Part shown: piece by piece, positions 34,570 to 43,381 of the stretch
Position numbering within the stretch: the stretch's first letter is position 1
How the letters are laid out: each line of letters opens with the position of its first letter
NCBI RefSeq assembly: GCF_025567525.1
Contig: NZ_JAOQJY010000012.1
Location: forward strand, 1 to 64,000
DNA from: Gallintestinimicrobium propionicum
GTDB taxonomy: Bacteria > Bacillota > Clostridia > Lachnospirales > Lachnospiraceae
Length of the DNA stretch: 64,000 bases
Direction: 5' to 3'
The notes under the pieces: model-generated
What the model saw: the letters and a program-made list of their open reading frames with translations, nothing else
Database searches by the model: none
What the model was told of the DNA's origin: nothing
Program-made: the position numbers and the translations under genes

Positions 34570-35397
34570 ATGCAACAGCCTGTAGAAAATGCACAATTAT
34601 TTTATGAGTATTACAGACAGTGGATTGACGTATACAAAAAGGGAGCAATCAGAGAAGCAACGTTGGACAAATATTTGATGACGCAGAAATGGGTAGAAAA
34701 ACTGGCACCGGAATTAAAAGTGTATGAACTTACGAGAACTGCGTATCAAAAATTGTTGAATGATTATGCGAAAAATCATGAAAAACAGACTACATTGGAT
34801 TTCCATCATCAGTTGAAAGGGGCAGTACTGGATGCAGTAGACGAAGGGATGATCGAACGCGATCCAACCAGAAAGGCGATCATTAAAGGAAAATCGCCGG
34901 GAGTTAAAAAAATAAAATATTTGAATCAGTTTGAGCTTCATACATTGATTGCACATTTAGATATTAAAGAAGCAGTGAACTGGGATTGGTTTATTTTATT
35001 GGTTGCAAAAACCGGCATGCGTTTTTCTGAGGCGTTAGCGATTACTCCCGGAGATTTTGATTTTGCCAGACAGACGTTATCTGTCAGCAAAACGTGGGAT
35101 TATAAAGGGAAAGGTGGGTTCTTACCAACAAAAAATAAATCTTCTGTAAGAAAAATACAAATTGACTGGCAGATTGTAGTAAAATTTTCTGAATTAACAA
35201 AGAACCTGCCAGAAGATCAACCGATTTTTGTCGGAGATAAAAAAATTTATAATTCTACGGTTAATGATGTGCTAACCAGACACTGCAAGGCATGTGGTAT
35301 TTCTGAAATTTCAATTCATGGTCTGAGACACCCGTATGTCAAGCCCACGACAAAAAAAATTATAACTTTTTTTGAAGTTTTTCGGGCAGCTTCATAG
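34570..35397 (+). pseudogene. Tyrosine recombinase truncated at the catalytic domain (hsdS-associated)
   Basis: A 275-codon frame. It has an N-terminal SAM-like core-binding domain and a catalytic domain with TGMRFSEAL (first Arg) and HGLRH (HxLR). Right after HGLRH (35331) the sequence turns into PYVKPTTKK... and stops at 35397; the last catalytic His/Trp and the nucleophile Tyr, which normally follow within about 50 residues, are missing. Recombinases of this sort accompany type I loci and shuffle hsdS. Here it should be dead, probably split by the conjugative element that begins at the break. GAAAGGA precedes ATG 34570. Confidence 0.85.
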
Positions 35398-35403
35398 CTG
35401 CCC
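35384..35403. other. Inverted repeat at the element edge
   Basis: gggcagct-tcat-agctgccc is a perfect 8-bp hairpin between the truncated recombinase and the converging serine recombinase gene. Weak T tracts make it a poor terminator. It lies 50 bp inside the inferred element end and may belong to the recombinase site region. Confidence 0.45.
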
Positions 35404-35430
35404 ATAGCTGTTTCAAATGGGTGTTCACGG

Positions 35431-36969
35431 TTATACCTTTTCGGATTCCTTAGTTTCTAAGAAATCCTGTGTTGCATATTCAATCTCAATCCGATCTCCT
35501 GGAAAGACGTAAACTTTGTTGATAAGCCGGTCAATCAGAGCTTTTGTCAGCATGTTGGCGTTTCCGACTTCCTGCACAATTTCCTGTTGTTTCAGCTTAA
35601 TCTCATAATCACTTTTTATCTGCTTTGTCTGTGCAGTGATGACAGCATGAACATTTTTGGCTTGTACCAGTTCCGTATCATAAACCGCTTTTCGTGTTCG
35701 ATAGGTTTCCAAATCAATCTCTCCGAGTGCATACTGCTCATAAAGATGCCGCTTGCTGTCTTGAATAGAACGGAGTTTTTCTTCATGTTCGGCCTGCTGG
35801 ACTGTCTGCAAATCCAATTTATCCTTATTGCTGTCAATTCCCAATGCCGGACACATTTGAGCCCGAATTATTTCAAATACAACCTGCTCCAGATCTGCCA
35901 TCTTTATGCGCACACCATGACAAGGAAGCGTTTCAGCCACCTCGGAATGACGGCAATAAAACCACGCACCATTTCGTAGAGACATTGCATGATCGCAGCA
36001 TCCACAGAATACCTTACCGCGGAGCAGATAATCACGCGGCTTTTTATTTGACAGAGAGAAACGCTTAATTGAAGCATTGGCTTTCTCAAATAGATCCACA
36101 CTTATAATAGCCGGATGATGGTTCGGTATTTTGAACCACTCACTTTCATCCTTTAACTGTGTATGTCGGCTGCCAATCTCTTTTACCTTTCTCTTGCCAA
36201 TTACATAGGTACCGATATATCTTTGATCTTCTAAAATACGCAGGACCGTTGATGTACTCCAAACGCCGTTTGTTCGGGAAACATTGTAATAGTCCTTGCC
36301 TTTAAGTTTGCGATATTCCCCAGGGGTGGGGATATTCATAGCATACAATCTTCTTGTGATCTCGGCTGCGGTGTTGCCTTCAGACGCCCATTGAAATATC
36401 ATCTGCACATTCGGGGCAACATCCTCGTCCGGTTCCATACGTCCGTCTGCACTCTTGCGATAGCCGTAAGGACAGATGACACTCTGATATTCTCCACGAC
36501 GCATCTTTGCGTATTTTGCACTTTTGGTTTTCATGGACATATCCCGGCTATAACACTCGCTAATAAGATACTTGAAAGCAATATCAATCCCTCCGGTATC
36601 ACCTTTGAAATTAGCCGTGTCAAAATCATCACTGACGGAAATAAAACGGGTGTGGTAAAGAGGAAATACCCGCTCAATAAAATAGCCGGTTTCAATGCTG
36701 TTACGTCCAAATCGGGAAAGGTCTTTTACAATAATACAGTTGATCTTTCCAGCCTGAACCATTGTTAAAAGTTCCTGCACCGCCGGACGCTCAAAGTTTG
36801 TCCCTGTATGACCATTGTCAATAAATTCCAAAATCTCACTGTTATCCCATTCCGGCAGAGACATAGCTTTTTCACGAAGAATCAGTTTTTGATTTGGTAT
36901 ACTCAAACTTTCGGTTTTGAAATCTTCCACAGAAAGACGGATATAAAGGGCAATCACATAGTTGCGCAC
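35431..36969 (-). CDS. Large serine recombinase 3 of a triplet
   Basis: A 512-residue recombinase: YIRLSVED with nucleophile Ser13, KDLSRFGRN, resolvase then recombinase domain, zinc ribbon (CGCCDHAM ... FYCRH ... CHG), and C-terminal coiled coil. It is last of three tandem reverse genes; its start overlaps the previous gene's end by 16 nt. Triplets of serine integrases replace the single integrase in a group of Firmicutes conjugative elements. Being outermost, it lies about 100 bp from the element end. Confidence 0.93.
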   Translation of the reverse strand: MRNYVIALYIRLSVEDFKTESLSIPNQKLILREKAMSLPEWDNSEILEFIDNGHTGTNFERPAVQELLTMVQAGKINCIIVKDLSRFGRNSIETGYFIERVFPLYHTRFISVSDDFDTANFKGDTGGIDIAFKYLISECYSRDMSMKTKSAKYAKMRRGEYQSVICPYGYRKSADGRMEPDEDVAPNVQMIFQWASEGNTAAEITRRLYAMNIPTPGEYRKLKGKDYYNVSRTNGVWSTSTVLRILEDQRYIGTYVIGKRKVKEIGSRHTQLKDESEWFKIPNHHPAIISVDLFEKANASIKRFSLSNKKPRDYLLRGKVFCGCCDHAMSLRNGAWFYCRHSEVAETLPCHGVRIKMADLEQVVFEIIRAQMCPALGIDSNKDKLDLQTVQQAEHEEKLRSIQDSKRHLYEQYALGEIDLETYRTRKAVYDTELVQAKNVHAVITAQTKQIKSDYEIKLKQQEIVQEVGNANMLTKALIDRLINKVYVFPGDRIEIEYATQDFLETKESEKV

Positions 36970-38603
36970 GGTTCCACCGCCTTTCCCTGAAATTCATTTT
37001 TGAAACGGAAGGTTACATGAATATTCCGCTCGTGGTCGATCTCAATTCGTTCAATGAGCCGTTCAATCAGTTCTGCAGTCAGTACATGATCCTGTGCCAG
37101 TGTTTTTGCATCCTTTTCCATTGCACGGTATCTGGCAAGCTGGTTGTCCAGGGAGTCCATAGATTTTTCAAATACTTCAATCTCACCAGACAGAGCATTG
37201 ATAGCATGTTCATAATCCGCTTTCAATTCAAAGTATTCGTCATTTGTCAAAATACCCTGTACAAAATTTTCATATAGGCCACGGATCAGCCGGCGTGTTT
37301 TTTCAATTTCCTGTCGTTTGGCCGACATCTGAATTTTCAGCTTATCTTTTTCCTGTTTTTGTCTTGCCTCCAACTGAAAGAGTGGCAGCGACATTCCCAG
37401 CGCAACTGTCAGCTCTTTTTCAAGAATAGCCGTAACAGTAGAAATCAGTTCTTTCTCCTGTATCATCGCACCTTTGCAGCTATCTTTTTCTACCCGGCTG
37501 TTTGTAAGGCAGTGGAACCAGTAAGTGTCGGGTCCTTTCCGGCGCTCGGCGCGTTGCCTGTGAAGGCTTCTGCCACAATCAGTACAGAACACTTTACCTT
37601 TGAAAATGTTTGGTGTGTAGGGACGTTTTGGAGTTGCTTTGCTTTCTTCACAGATCTGTTTTCTGTATTCCTGAACTGCATGAAACAACTCATGGCTGAT
37701 GATCGGTTCATGGGTGCATTTTACAATAATCAGATTATCTTCTCCAGCCTTGACCTGCTGATGATCTACAATCTTTGTTTTCCCTTGCACCAGATCGCCT
37801 GTATAAACTTCGCTTTCTAAGATTTTCATCACTGTACGGGTCTGCCATTTGCCGCTTCCGATCAGTCCCGGACTGGTAATCTCGCCAGTGGTCTTTTTAT
37901 AATGGCTCGGTGCCGGAATCCCCATCTCATTTAGGTTGCGGACAATCCGGTTCAGTGCCACATGTTCATGTGCCCATTCAAAAATCTGTTTTACTACAGG
38001 GGCAGTATTTTCATCAATCAGAAGTTTATGGCAATCATCCGGGTCTTTCCTGTAACCGTAAGGTGCCCGTGCACCAATATAGTCGCCATCTTTCATAGCC
38101 TGCCGCGCCTGTGCTTTGATTTTTCGCCCAATGTCCAGAGCATAGGCTTCATTGATCATATTTTTCAAAGGCAGCATGATACCGCCATGAAGATTTCCGG
38201 AATCCGCTGTGTCAAACTGATCCGTAACAGCAATGAACCGAACATTATGCGCATGAAAATATTGTTCGATATAATAACCTGTGTCAATAGAATTTCGCCC
38301 TAATCGGGAAAGATCCTTAACAATCACACAGTTAATGTGGCCTGCTTCAATATCAGATAGCATTTGCTGAAATCCAGGGCGGTGAAAATTTGTCCCTGTT
38401 GCTCCGTTGTCGATATAAGTATCATACACAACGAAGTCCGGTTTATCTGAAAGAAAGTCATTCAGTACCAACTTTTGGTTTTCTACTGAGCAGCCCCGCT
38501 TTTTGTTATCCTCCACAGAAAGACGGATATACAGAGCCACATGTACATACAAAGATGGTGCCGGCATGGGAGCTGCCGTCTGTTTTCTGCTTTTTCTTGC
38601 CAT
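36954..38603 (-). CDS. Large serine recombinase 2 of a triplet
   Basis: A 549-residue recombinase with a 20-residue basic/Pro-rich N-terminal extension before YIRLSVED (nucleophile Ser29). KDLSRLGRNSIDTGYY, APYGYRKDP, zinc ribbon (CTDCGRSL ... FHCLTN ... SC) and a long coiled coil follow. It is adjacent, with no gap, to the recombinase encoded upstream. It probably acts as one of several subunits needed for integration or excision. Confidence 0.93.
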   Translation of the reverse strand: MARKSRKQTAAPMPAPSLYVHVALYIRLSVEDNKKRGCSVENQKLVLNDFLSDKPDFVVYDTYIDNGATGTNFHRPGFQQMLSDIEAGHINCVIVKDLSRLGRNSIDTGYYIEQYFHAHNVRFIAVTDQFDTADSGNLHGGIMLPLKNMINEAYALDIGRKIKAQARQAMKDGDYIGARAPYGYRKDPDDCHKLLIDENTAPVVKQIFEWAHEHVALNRIVRNLNEMGIPAPSHYKKTTGEITSPGLIGSGKWQTRTVMKILESEVYTGDLVQGKTKIVDHQQVKAGEDNLIIVKCTHEPIISHELFHAVQEYRKQICEESKATPKRPYTPNIFKGKVFCTDCGRSLHRQRAERRKGPDTYWFHCLTNSRVEKDSCKGAMIQEKELISTVTAILEKELTVALGMSLPLFQLEARQKQEKDKLKIQMSAKRQEIEKTRRLIRGLYENFVQGILTNDEYFELKADYEHAINALSGEIEVFEKSMDSLDNQLARYRAMEKDAKTLAQDHVLTAELIERLIERIEIDHERNIHVTFRFKNEFQGKAVEPCATM

Positions 38604-40232
38604 TTAGCCCACCATCCTTTCTTCGTTTTTTGTAGCAATCTGTTCCGCCAAAGAGATTGCTTTCTGATACTCATCCTGGTAATTAAATTCAATATGCAGT
38701 TCATCTTTACCCATTACCCGTATGCTTCGGATAAGCTGCATGACTGCCCGACGGTCAATACCCTCCATAGTAGAAAATTTCATAAAATGGTTGATCCAAC
38801 GGTTTCGTTCGCTTCGGTTTTCTAATACATCTGTAAGTTTTTCGTTCCATTCAGCGATTGCTTTTTGGAACAGTTCAATATCTGCATTGTATTTTCGCTT
38901 GTAAGAGAGAAATTCTTCCTTTGTCAGAATTCCACTCACCAGATTTTCATAGAGTTTTGCCTTAAAGCCCTCGGTCTGTGCCACACGCTTTTCATTTACT
39001 CTGATCTGTGCGGCATATTCCTGCGCCAATTCCCGGTTAATCCGTTCTTGACTGATACTGGACAGCAGGGCATCCAGAGAAGCAACATTTTCAATATGTC
39101 CTTTCAAACTGTCCTGTACACATTCAATCAGATCCGACTCTTTCAGCATGACCGACGATGTGCAGCCATTCTTTTTACCGGTCGGGCAGTAATAATAGTG
39201 ATACTCTTTATCTTTATAGCGGTTCGTCTTGCGGGTCATACGGCAGCCACAGCAGCCGCAGATCAAAATGCCGGAAAACAGGTAAACCTTATCCGATTTA
39301 GGAGAAGTCCTTGTGTCAATCCTGCGGAGCCTTTGCACCAGATCAAAATCGTGCTTTTGTATGATTGCCTCATGGGTTCCCTCCACACGAATCCATTCCG
39401 AAGAAGGTTTGTCCTCACGCTCTTTTAATTTGAAATGGGGCGTTGTCTGCTTGCCCTGGACCAGTGTTCCGGTGTAAGTTTCATCCTGTAAAATGCGGAT
39501 GATTGTAGTTGCAGACCATTTGCAATCCTTTCGGTCTGTATAGCCACCTTTTGCATGAGGCATTCCGTGATTGCGCTTATACGCCAACGGTGAAAGAATT
39601 CCTAATCGGTTCAGTTCATCCGCTATATGGGAAGCGCTGAATCCTTCCAGCCGTTTTCTGAAAATATCCCGCACAACATTGGCAGCATATTCGTCTACTT
39701 CCAGGCTCTTGTGTTTATCGCCGACTTTCACATAACCATAGATGGTAAAAGCACCTACAAAATCCCCGCTGCGCCGTTTTACTTCCAGGGCACTCCGTGT
39801 CTTAACGGAAATATCCCGACAGTAAGCCTCATTCATAATGTTTTTGACAGAAACCGTGAGATCATCGGCAGCGTCATTTTCCGTATCCACATTATCGTTA
39901 ATTGCGATAAAACGCACTCCATAGGCTGGAAACACCCTGCGCATATAGCGGCCTGTTTCTATGTACTCACGACCTAAGCGGGAGAGGTCTTTGACAATCA
40001 CGCAATTAGCTTCGCCTTGTTCGATCATCTGCATCATTTCCTGAAATGCCGGGCGATCAAACAAAACGCCACTATAACCATCGTCAATTTTTTCTGCCAC
40101 AACCTCAATTTCCGGGTGTCGGGCTATGTAATCATCGATCAGGCGCCGCTGATTGGCAACGCTGTCACTTTCTACTGTTTTATCATCCGTATAAGAAAGA
40201 CGGATGTACTTAATCGCTTTGTAAACCTGCAT
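38604..40232 (-). CDS. Large serine recombinase 1 of a triplet
   Basis: A 542-residue recombinase: YIRLSYTDD with nucleophile Ser13, KDLSRLGREYIETG, IYGYVK, zinc ribbon (CGCCGCRM ... YYYCPTGK ... C) and coiled coil. ATG 40232 has AAAGGAG about 9 nt upstream; a longer in-frame start at 40277 lacks one. It is the first gene of the triplet, about 135 bp after the small conserved protein. Confidence 0.93.
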   Translation of the reverse strand: MQVYKAIKYIRLSYTDDKTVESDSVANQRRLIDDYIARHPEIEVVAEKIDDGYSGVLFDRPAFQEMMQMIEQGEANCVIVKDLSRLGREYIETGRYMRRVFPAYGVRFIAINDNVDTENDAADDLTVSVKNIMNEAYCRDISVKTRSALEVKRRSGDFVGAFTIYGYVKVGDKHKSLEVDEYAANVVRDIFRKRLEGFSASHIADELNRLGILSPLAYKRNHGMPHAKGGYTDRKDCKWSATTIIRILQDETYTGTLVQGKQTTPHFKLKEREDKPSSEWIRVEGTHEAIIQKHDFDLVQRLRRIDTRTSPKSDKVYLFSGILICGCCGCRMTRKTNRYKDKEYHYYYCPTGKKNGCTSSVMLKESDLIECVQDSLKGHIENVASLDALLSSISQERINRELAQEYAAQIRVNEKRVAQTEGFKAKLYENLVSGILTKEEFLSYKRKYNADIELFQKAIAEWNEKLTDVLENRSERNRWINHFMKFSTMEGIDRRAVMQLIRSIRVMGKDELHIEFNYQDEYQKAISLAEQIATKNEERMVG

Positions 40233-40367
40233 AAAAAAACACTCCTTTCGTTGCACAGAAAAATCCCCGCAATTCAAGAAGTGTGGTTAGTCCATATTCA
40301 ATTCCTTTTCCGATTCTTATTCTACCATGCTTTTACGGAAAAGTCAGCCCCTTTCTTAAAATTGCGC

Positions 40368-40583
40368 CTATCGTAAAATACCCTTGATACATTCTTCCAG
40401 GGTAGCACCTTCAGCAGAAAAGCTGGCCTGTACAGTAAAACGGCCACACTTAAAATGGTATGGATTTTTTATCTGCTGAACAAATTCTGCAATCCGTTCA
40501 TCACGGGAAAGTTCTTTGTTGACAGAAACATCCCGAATGTCTACCAGCGTACCCACTTCACTGACAATGGTGTTCATTTCCAT
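40368..40583 (-). CDS. Small conserved element protein (TnpW-like)
   Basis: A 71-residue protein whose C-terminus (FKCGRFTVQASFSAEGATLEECIKGIL) has the 'F.V...FS..g.TLe..I...L' pattern of small proteins encoded beside serine recombinases in Tn4451-type elements. GGGAG is about 8 nt before the ATG. It may be a recombination directionality factor or regulator; the function is unproven. Confidence 0.65.
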   Translation of the reverse strand: MEMNTIVSEVGTLVDIRDVSVNKELSRDERIAEFVQQIKNPYHFKCGRFTVQASFSAEGATLEECIKGILR

Positions 40584-41183
40584 AGTATCAACTCCCTTCT
40601 GAAAACTGTGTTATCAAAACCACATGAATAGGTCGGATCTACGGTTGTTACACACATAAATCCGGCCCATTATATCTGATTTCGATTTTACTGCCGTATT
40701 TGCCACGCACCCCGGCAAGTCCTTCTGTTATAAGGACGGGGCTATTACAGGCTGCGGATAGCGTCACCGCATCATAGTCCCACATACGCCGCCGCTTTGC
40801 CAGAGCAAGCAAACGCCGCAGGAACTCTCCCCAAGTCTTTAGGAAGCTGTGAAGAAGTACCATTATGATCTGCGTCGTTATCGCGTCCGGCCTGCCACAG
40901 CCGGTTTCGTAGGTTGCGTTTATCGCTCGGACAGCCTGGATTCATCACCTCCTTAGGCCGCCTGTCACCGCGCCGCCCCATCTGCCGCTCGGAACACAGA
41001 ATGAAGTACCTGTAACAGCGTATATTCGGTTGTCAAGGAACAAGCAAGGGGCATGGCAGACAAATTGATATTGCAGTTGGGGTGGGAGGAGATATATGCT
41101 TCCTTACCACACCCGTCCAGCTTGTCCCGCCGAATATGTCCCTCTACTATTCAGTACATTTTTAGGGGCAAAGTTGCCGTCTG
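40584..41183. other. 600-bp stretch with only doubtful, possibly frameshifted, small ORFs
   Basis: Two overlapping reverse frames could be one decayed gene: MNPGCPSDKRNLRNRLW from ATG 40945, preceded by AAGGAGGTG but too closely, and FLRRLLALAKRRRMWDYDA ... RYNGPDLCV ending at 40648. Neither is recognised. The rest shows nothing I can name. Confidence 0.3.
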
Positions 41184-41606
41184 TTATAAAATTTCTTTGA
41201 AATATTTTTCCAGACTACGCAATCCGGCTTCGATAGAACGGGTGATCCGGCTTTTGTGTGTTCCTTCCGCTTTGGCAATATCTGCTTTGCTCATGCCAAG
41301 AAAAAAGTGTGCATAGATCCGTTGGCGCTGCTTTACCGGAAGTTTGGAAAGACCTTTATAAATCAACTCCGTCATTTGACGCTGTTCCCAAATTTCTGCC
41401 GGGTTAAGAGGCTTTTGCAATATCTCACGCTCAATACCTTCGTCTCGATCCAGGGAGTAAAATGCTTTATAGCGGTATGTACGAATCCGATAGGCTTCTT
41501 CCAGCAACATATACTCCCGAAGCAACAAAGCAACTTCATCCGGCACCTCAACGATCATGTCCTGTGTATAATACGGGTAATAATCCCGAAGATTGATTTT
41601 CTTCAT
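41184..41606 (-). CDS. Sigma-70-like factor (region 4 type)
   Basis: A 140-residue protein. The C-terminal 70 residues form a sigma region 4 HTH (LIYKGLSKLPVKQRQRIYAHFFLGMSKADIAKAEGTHKSRITRSIEAGLRSLEKYF). The N-terminal part does not show a clear region 2, so it may be an anti-repressor or sigma-like activator rather than a full sigma factor. ATTGGAGGAAA is 5-9 nt before ATG 41606. Proteins of this type are common near the integrase end of Tn916/Tn1549-like elements and may control excision genes. Confidence 0.82.
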   Translation of the reverse strand: MKKINLRDYYPYYTQDMIVEVPDEVALLLREYMLLEEAYRIRTYRYKAFYSLDRDEGIEREILQKPLNPAEIWEQRQMTELIYKGLSKLPVKQRQRIYAHFFLGMSKADIAKAEGTHKSRITRSIEAGLRSLEKYFKEIL

Positions 41607-41713
41607 AGTAATTTCCTCCAATTTCGATGTTTGAGTTGATGGCAAAAATCGAAATCAGAGGGTGGGCTGCGGCAGCGATAAGGTCTAAGTCTCTTTCTGA
41701 TTAAAAAAAGGGT

Positions 41714-41748
41714 ACAAAAAAGCGCGCCCGTACAAAGAACAGGCGCGC
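41714..41748 (-). terminator. Reverse-strand terminator upstream of the sigma-like gene
   Basis: A stem gcgcgcc/ggcgcgc (41722-41728 and 41742-41748) is followed on the reverse strand by TTTTTTGT (41714-41721). It would stop transcripts coming from the transporter cassette. The roughly 300 bp between here and the next terminator hold no recognisable gene. Confidence 0.7.
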
Positions 41749-42065
41749 CAAAGCAGCAGTATGAAATTTTTCCGGGAGGTTGACAGCGAAAATGCTCAAA
41801 CTTTGTCGAAACCAAAAACGCCGCAATCCATACGAGCTGGACTACGACGTATAGGTGACTGAATGTAAAGCAGTTTATCTGCGGATCTGTGTTGCATAGA
41901 CGCATAGGCATTTCCTCCCATCAAGGAGGAACCTGAATCGGCTGCTTGATACCTCCTTGGGAGAAAATTATATCGTTTATGTTTCCTGTATCAGTCCGCA
42001 GACATTCGCTTTTTACTCTTTATATTCGCAATTTTCTACATATTCTGCTCTTAGAATATATGCTA

Positions 42066-42106
42066 CAAAAAGCAAGCCCACAAGGGAAAACAACACCTTG
42101 TGGGCT
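42066..42106 (-). terminator. Terminator of the first winged-helix gene
   Basis: A perfect 11-bp stem (agcccacaagg at 42075-42085, ccttgtgggct at 42096-42106) has a reverse-strand T tract at 42066-42072, just after the stop codon at 42111. Confidence 0.85.
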
Positions 42107-42110
42107 CATG

Positions 42111-42503
42111 TTATAGATGTTCAAATTTATAGCCGATCCCGGCGACACTCTCAATATAGTTTGGAAGATCCGGTTCAAAGCGCAATTTCTTACGCAACTT
42201 ACTTATATGATTATGAATCGCTTTTCTCGAATAGAAATCACAATCCTCTTTCCAAACCAAATCGGTAATCAGTTCGTAAGTAAAAACACGTTTGGGATTG
42301 GCAATGAGTAATGCCAGTATATCAAACTCCTTACTTGTCAGGTTGATAATCCGTTCACGAACCCTGACAGTACGGTGTTCCAGGCATAGATAAAGCTCGC
42401 CTTCTTGTATTTCTGTCAGAGGATTTTTCTCTGCTGCGGAAGAAGTGTGACAGGAATTGAATACTGTTCCATGACAGACTCCTTGCTCCAAAATATATTG
42501 CAT
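42111..42503 (-). CDS. OmpR/PhoB-type winged-helix DNA-binding protein without receiver (copy 1)
   Basis: A 130-residue protein. The last 95 residues are a response-regulator effector domain (LTSKEFDILALLIANPKRVFTYELI, ISKLRKKLRFEPDLPNYIESVAGIGYKFE), but no receiver domain precedes it. In frame upstream the coding character continues about 34 codons (DGTLAVFDIEESGKQIGEKL) to the TGA that ends the permease gene, with no ATG, GTG or TTG, so the true start is unclear; Met 42503 is the first usable codon. It follows the transporter operon and may regulate it. It is nearly identical to the protein at 47157. Confidence 0.75.
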   Translation of the reverse strand: MQYILEQGVCHGTVFNSCHTSSAAEKNPLTEIQEGELYLCLEHRTVRVRERIINLTSKEFDILALLIANPKRVFTYELITDLVWKEDCDFYSRKAIHNHISKLRKKLRFEPDLPNYIESVAGIGYKFEHL

Positions 42504-42600
42504 TAGAGCATTCTTTTGTTCCTCGTTAAGAAGCAGAAATAACTTTTCGCCAATCTGTTTGCCGGATTCTTCTATATCAAAAACAGCTAATGTCCCATCA
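42117..42600. repeat. 484-bp direct repeat, copy 1
   Basis: It matches 47163-47646 with 17 mismatches by my count and no gaps, in the same orientation and offset 5046 bp. It covers the winged-helix gene and its start-less upstream part. Recombination between the copies would remove the first transporter cassette and its two-component system. Confidence 0.95.
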
Positions 42601-42602
42601 CG

Positions 42603-43376
42603 TCACCATCCCTTTTTTCTAACTACTTTTTTCTTTTTAGTGACAGTCAATGTACCGGGTGCTTTCTTTTTGTTTGCAAGAATAATGATAGAAATTAAAA
42701 AAGTCAAAGCTATTGTGATCAGGGCAGGAAAAATGTGATAAGTATAACCATATTCCGCACCACAAGTAGGGTCTACTAAAATCATGCTTGCTTTAATCGG
42801 ATAATAATTTAACAGTGTTCCTTCAAAAGTTCCGAAATATCCATACACAAAAGCTAGTGCAACCCCACCCAAAAAATTATTTGCCGAACAACAAAATAGC
42901 AAAATAATCGGCAAGACTGAAATATAGATCCCTATATTCGCCCCAGTAACACGAATAAACATATTAAACAGATTGCCAAAATGCGCTCCCGGAAATCCGG
43001 CAATAATGTTAATTACTAATGCTATCACACAACCTATAAGGCTAAAGATGATTGTCAACAACAATAGAACAAGTAGTTTTCCAGAAAGCAACTGTTTATA
43101 TGGGATAGGAATTGTTGATATATTCTTCATCGTATCGTCTGTATATTCCCTTGTTATAATATAACCTGCTATCAGTGCAATGATAATCGGAAAAAACAAG
43201 GTACAGTTACTAATCATAACTTGCTGCATAAAATAGTCAAATGTCCATGTCTGTCCACTGTTGGCTGTGGAATAAAACAGTGACAGCAGCGGCGAAAGCA
43301 CTGTCATAATAATTCCGGCTTTTATTACGGAATAGCGTTTTAGTTTTAAAAATTCAGTTTTTATTATATTTCCCAT
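42603..43376 (-). CDS. ABC-2 permease, lantibiotic-immunity type (cassette 1, LanE/CprB-like)
   Basis: A 257-residue membrane protein with six hydrophobic helices; the N-terminus (TEFLKLKRYSVIK) and the PIPYKQLLSGKLL loop are typical of lantibiotic-immunity ABC-2 permeases. It has a Lys-rich C-terminal tail. Met 43376 is preferred because GAGG lies 7 nt upstream; Met 43394 would overlap the preceding gene by 13 nt without a site. It is the third gene of an ATPase-permease-permease operon that should expel cationic peptides from the membrane. Confidence 0.88.
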   Translation of the reverse strand: MGNIIKTEFLKLKRYSVIKAGIIMTVLSPLLSLFYSTANSGQTWTFDYFMQQVMISNCTLFFPIIIALIAGYIITREYTDDTMKNISTIPIPYKQLLSGKLLVLLLLTIIFSLIGCVIALVINIIAGFPGAHFGNLFNMFIRVTGANIGIYISVLPIILLFCCSANNFLGGVALAFVYGYFGTFEGTLLNYYPIKASMILVDPTCGAEYGYTYHIFPALITIALTFLISIIILANKKKAPGTLTVTKKKKVVRKKGW

Positions 43377-43381
43377 ATCTT

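Noticed and set aside
41603..41911. 102-codon reverse ORF upstream of the sigma-like gene
   Set aside because: It spans a terminator hairpin and the sigma gene's ribosome site; composition is not protein-like.
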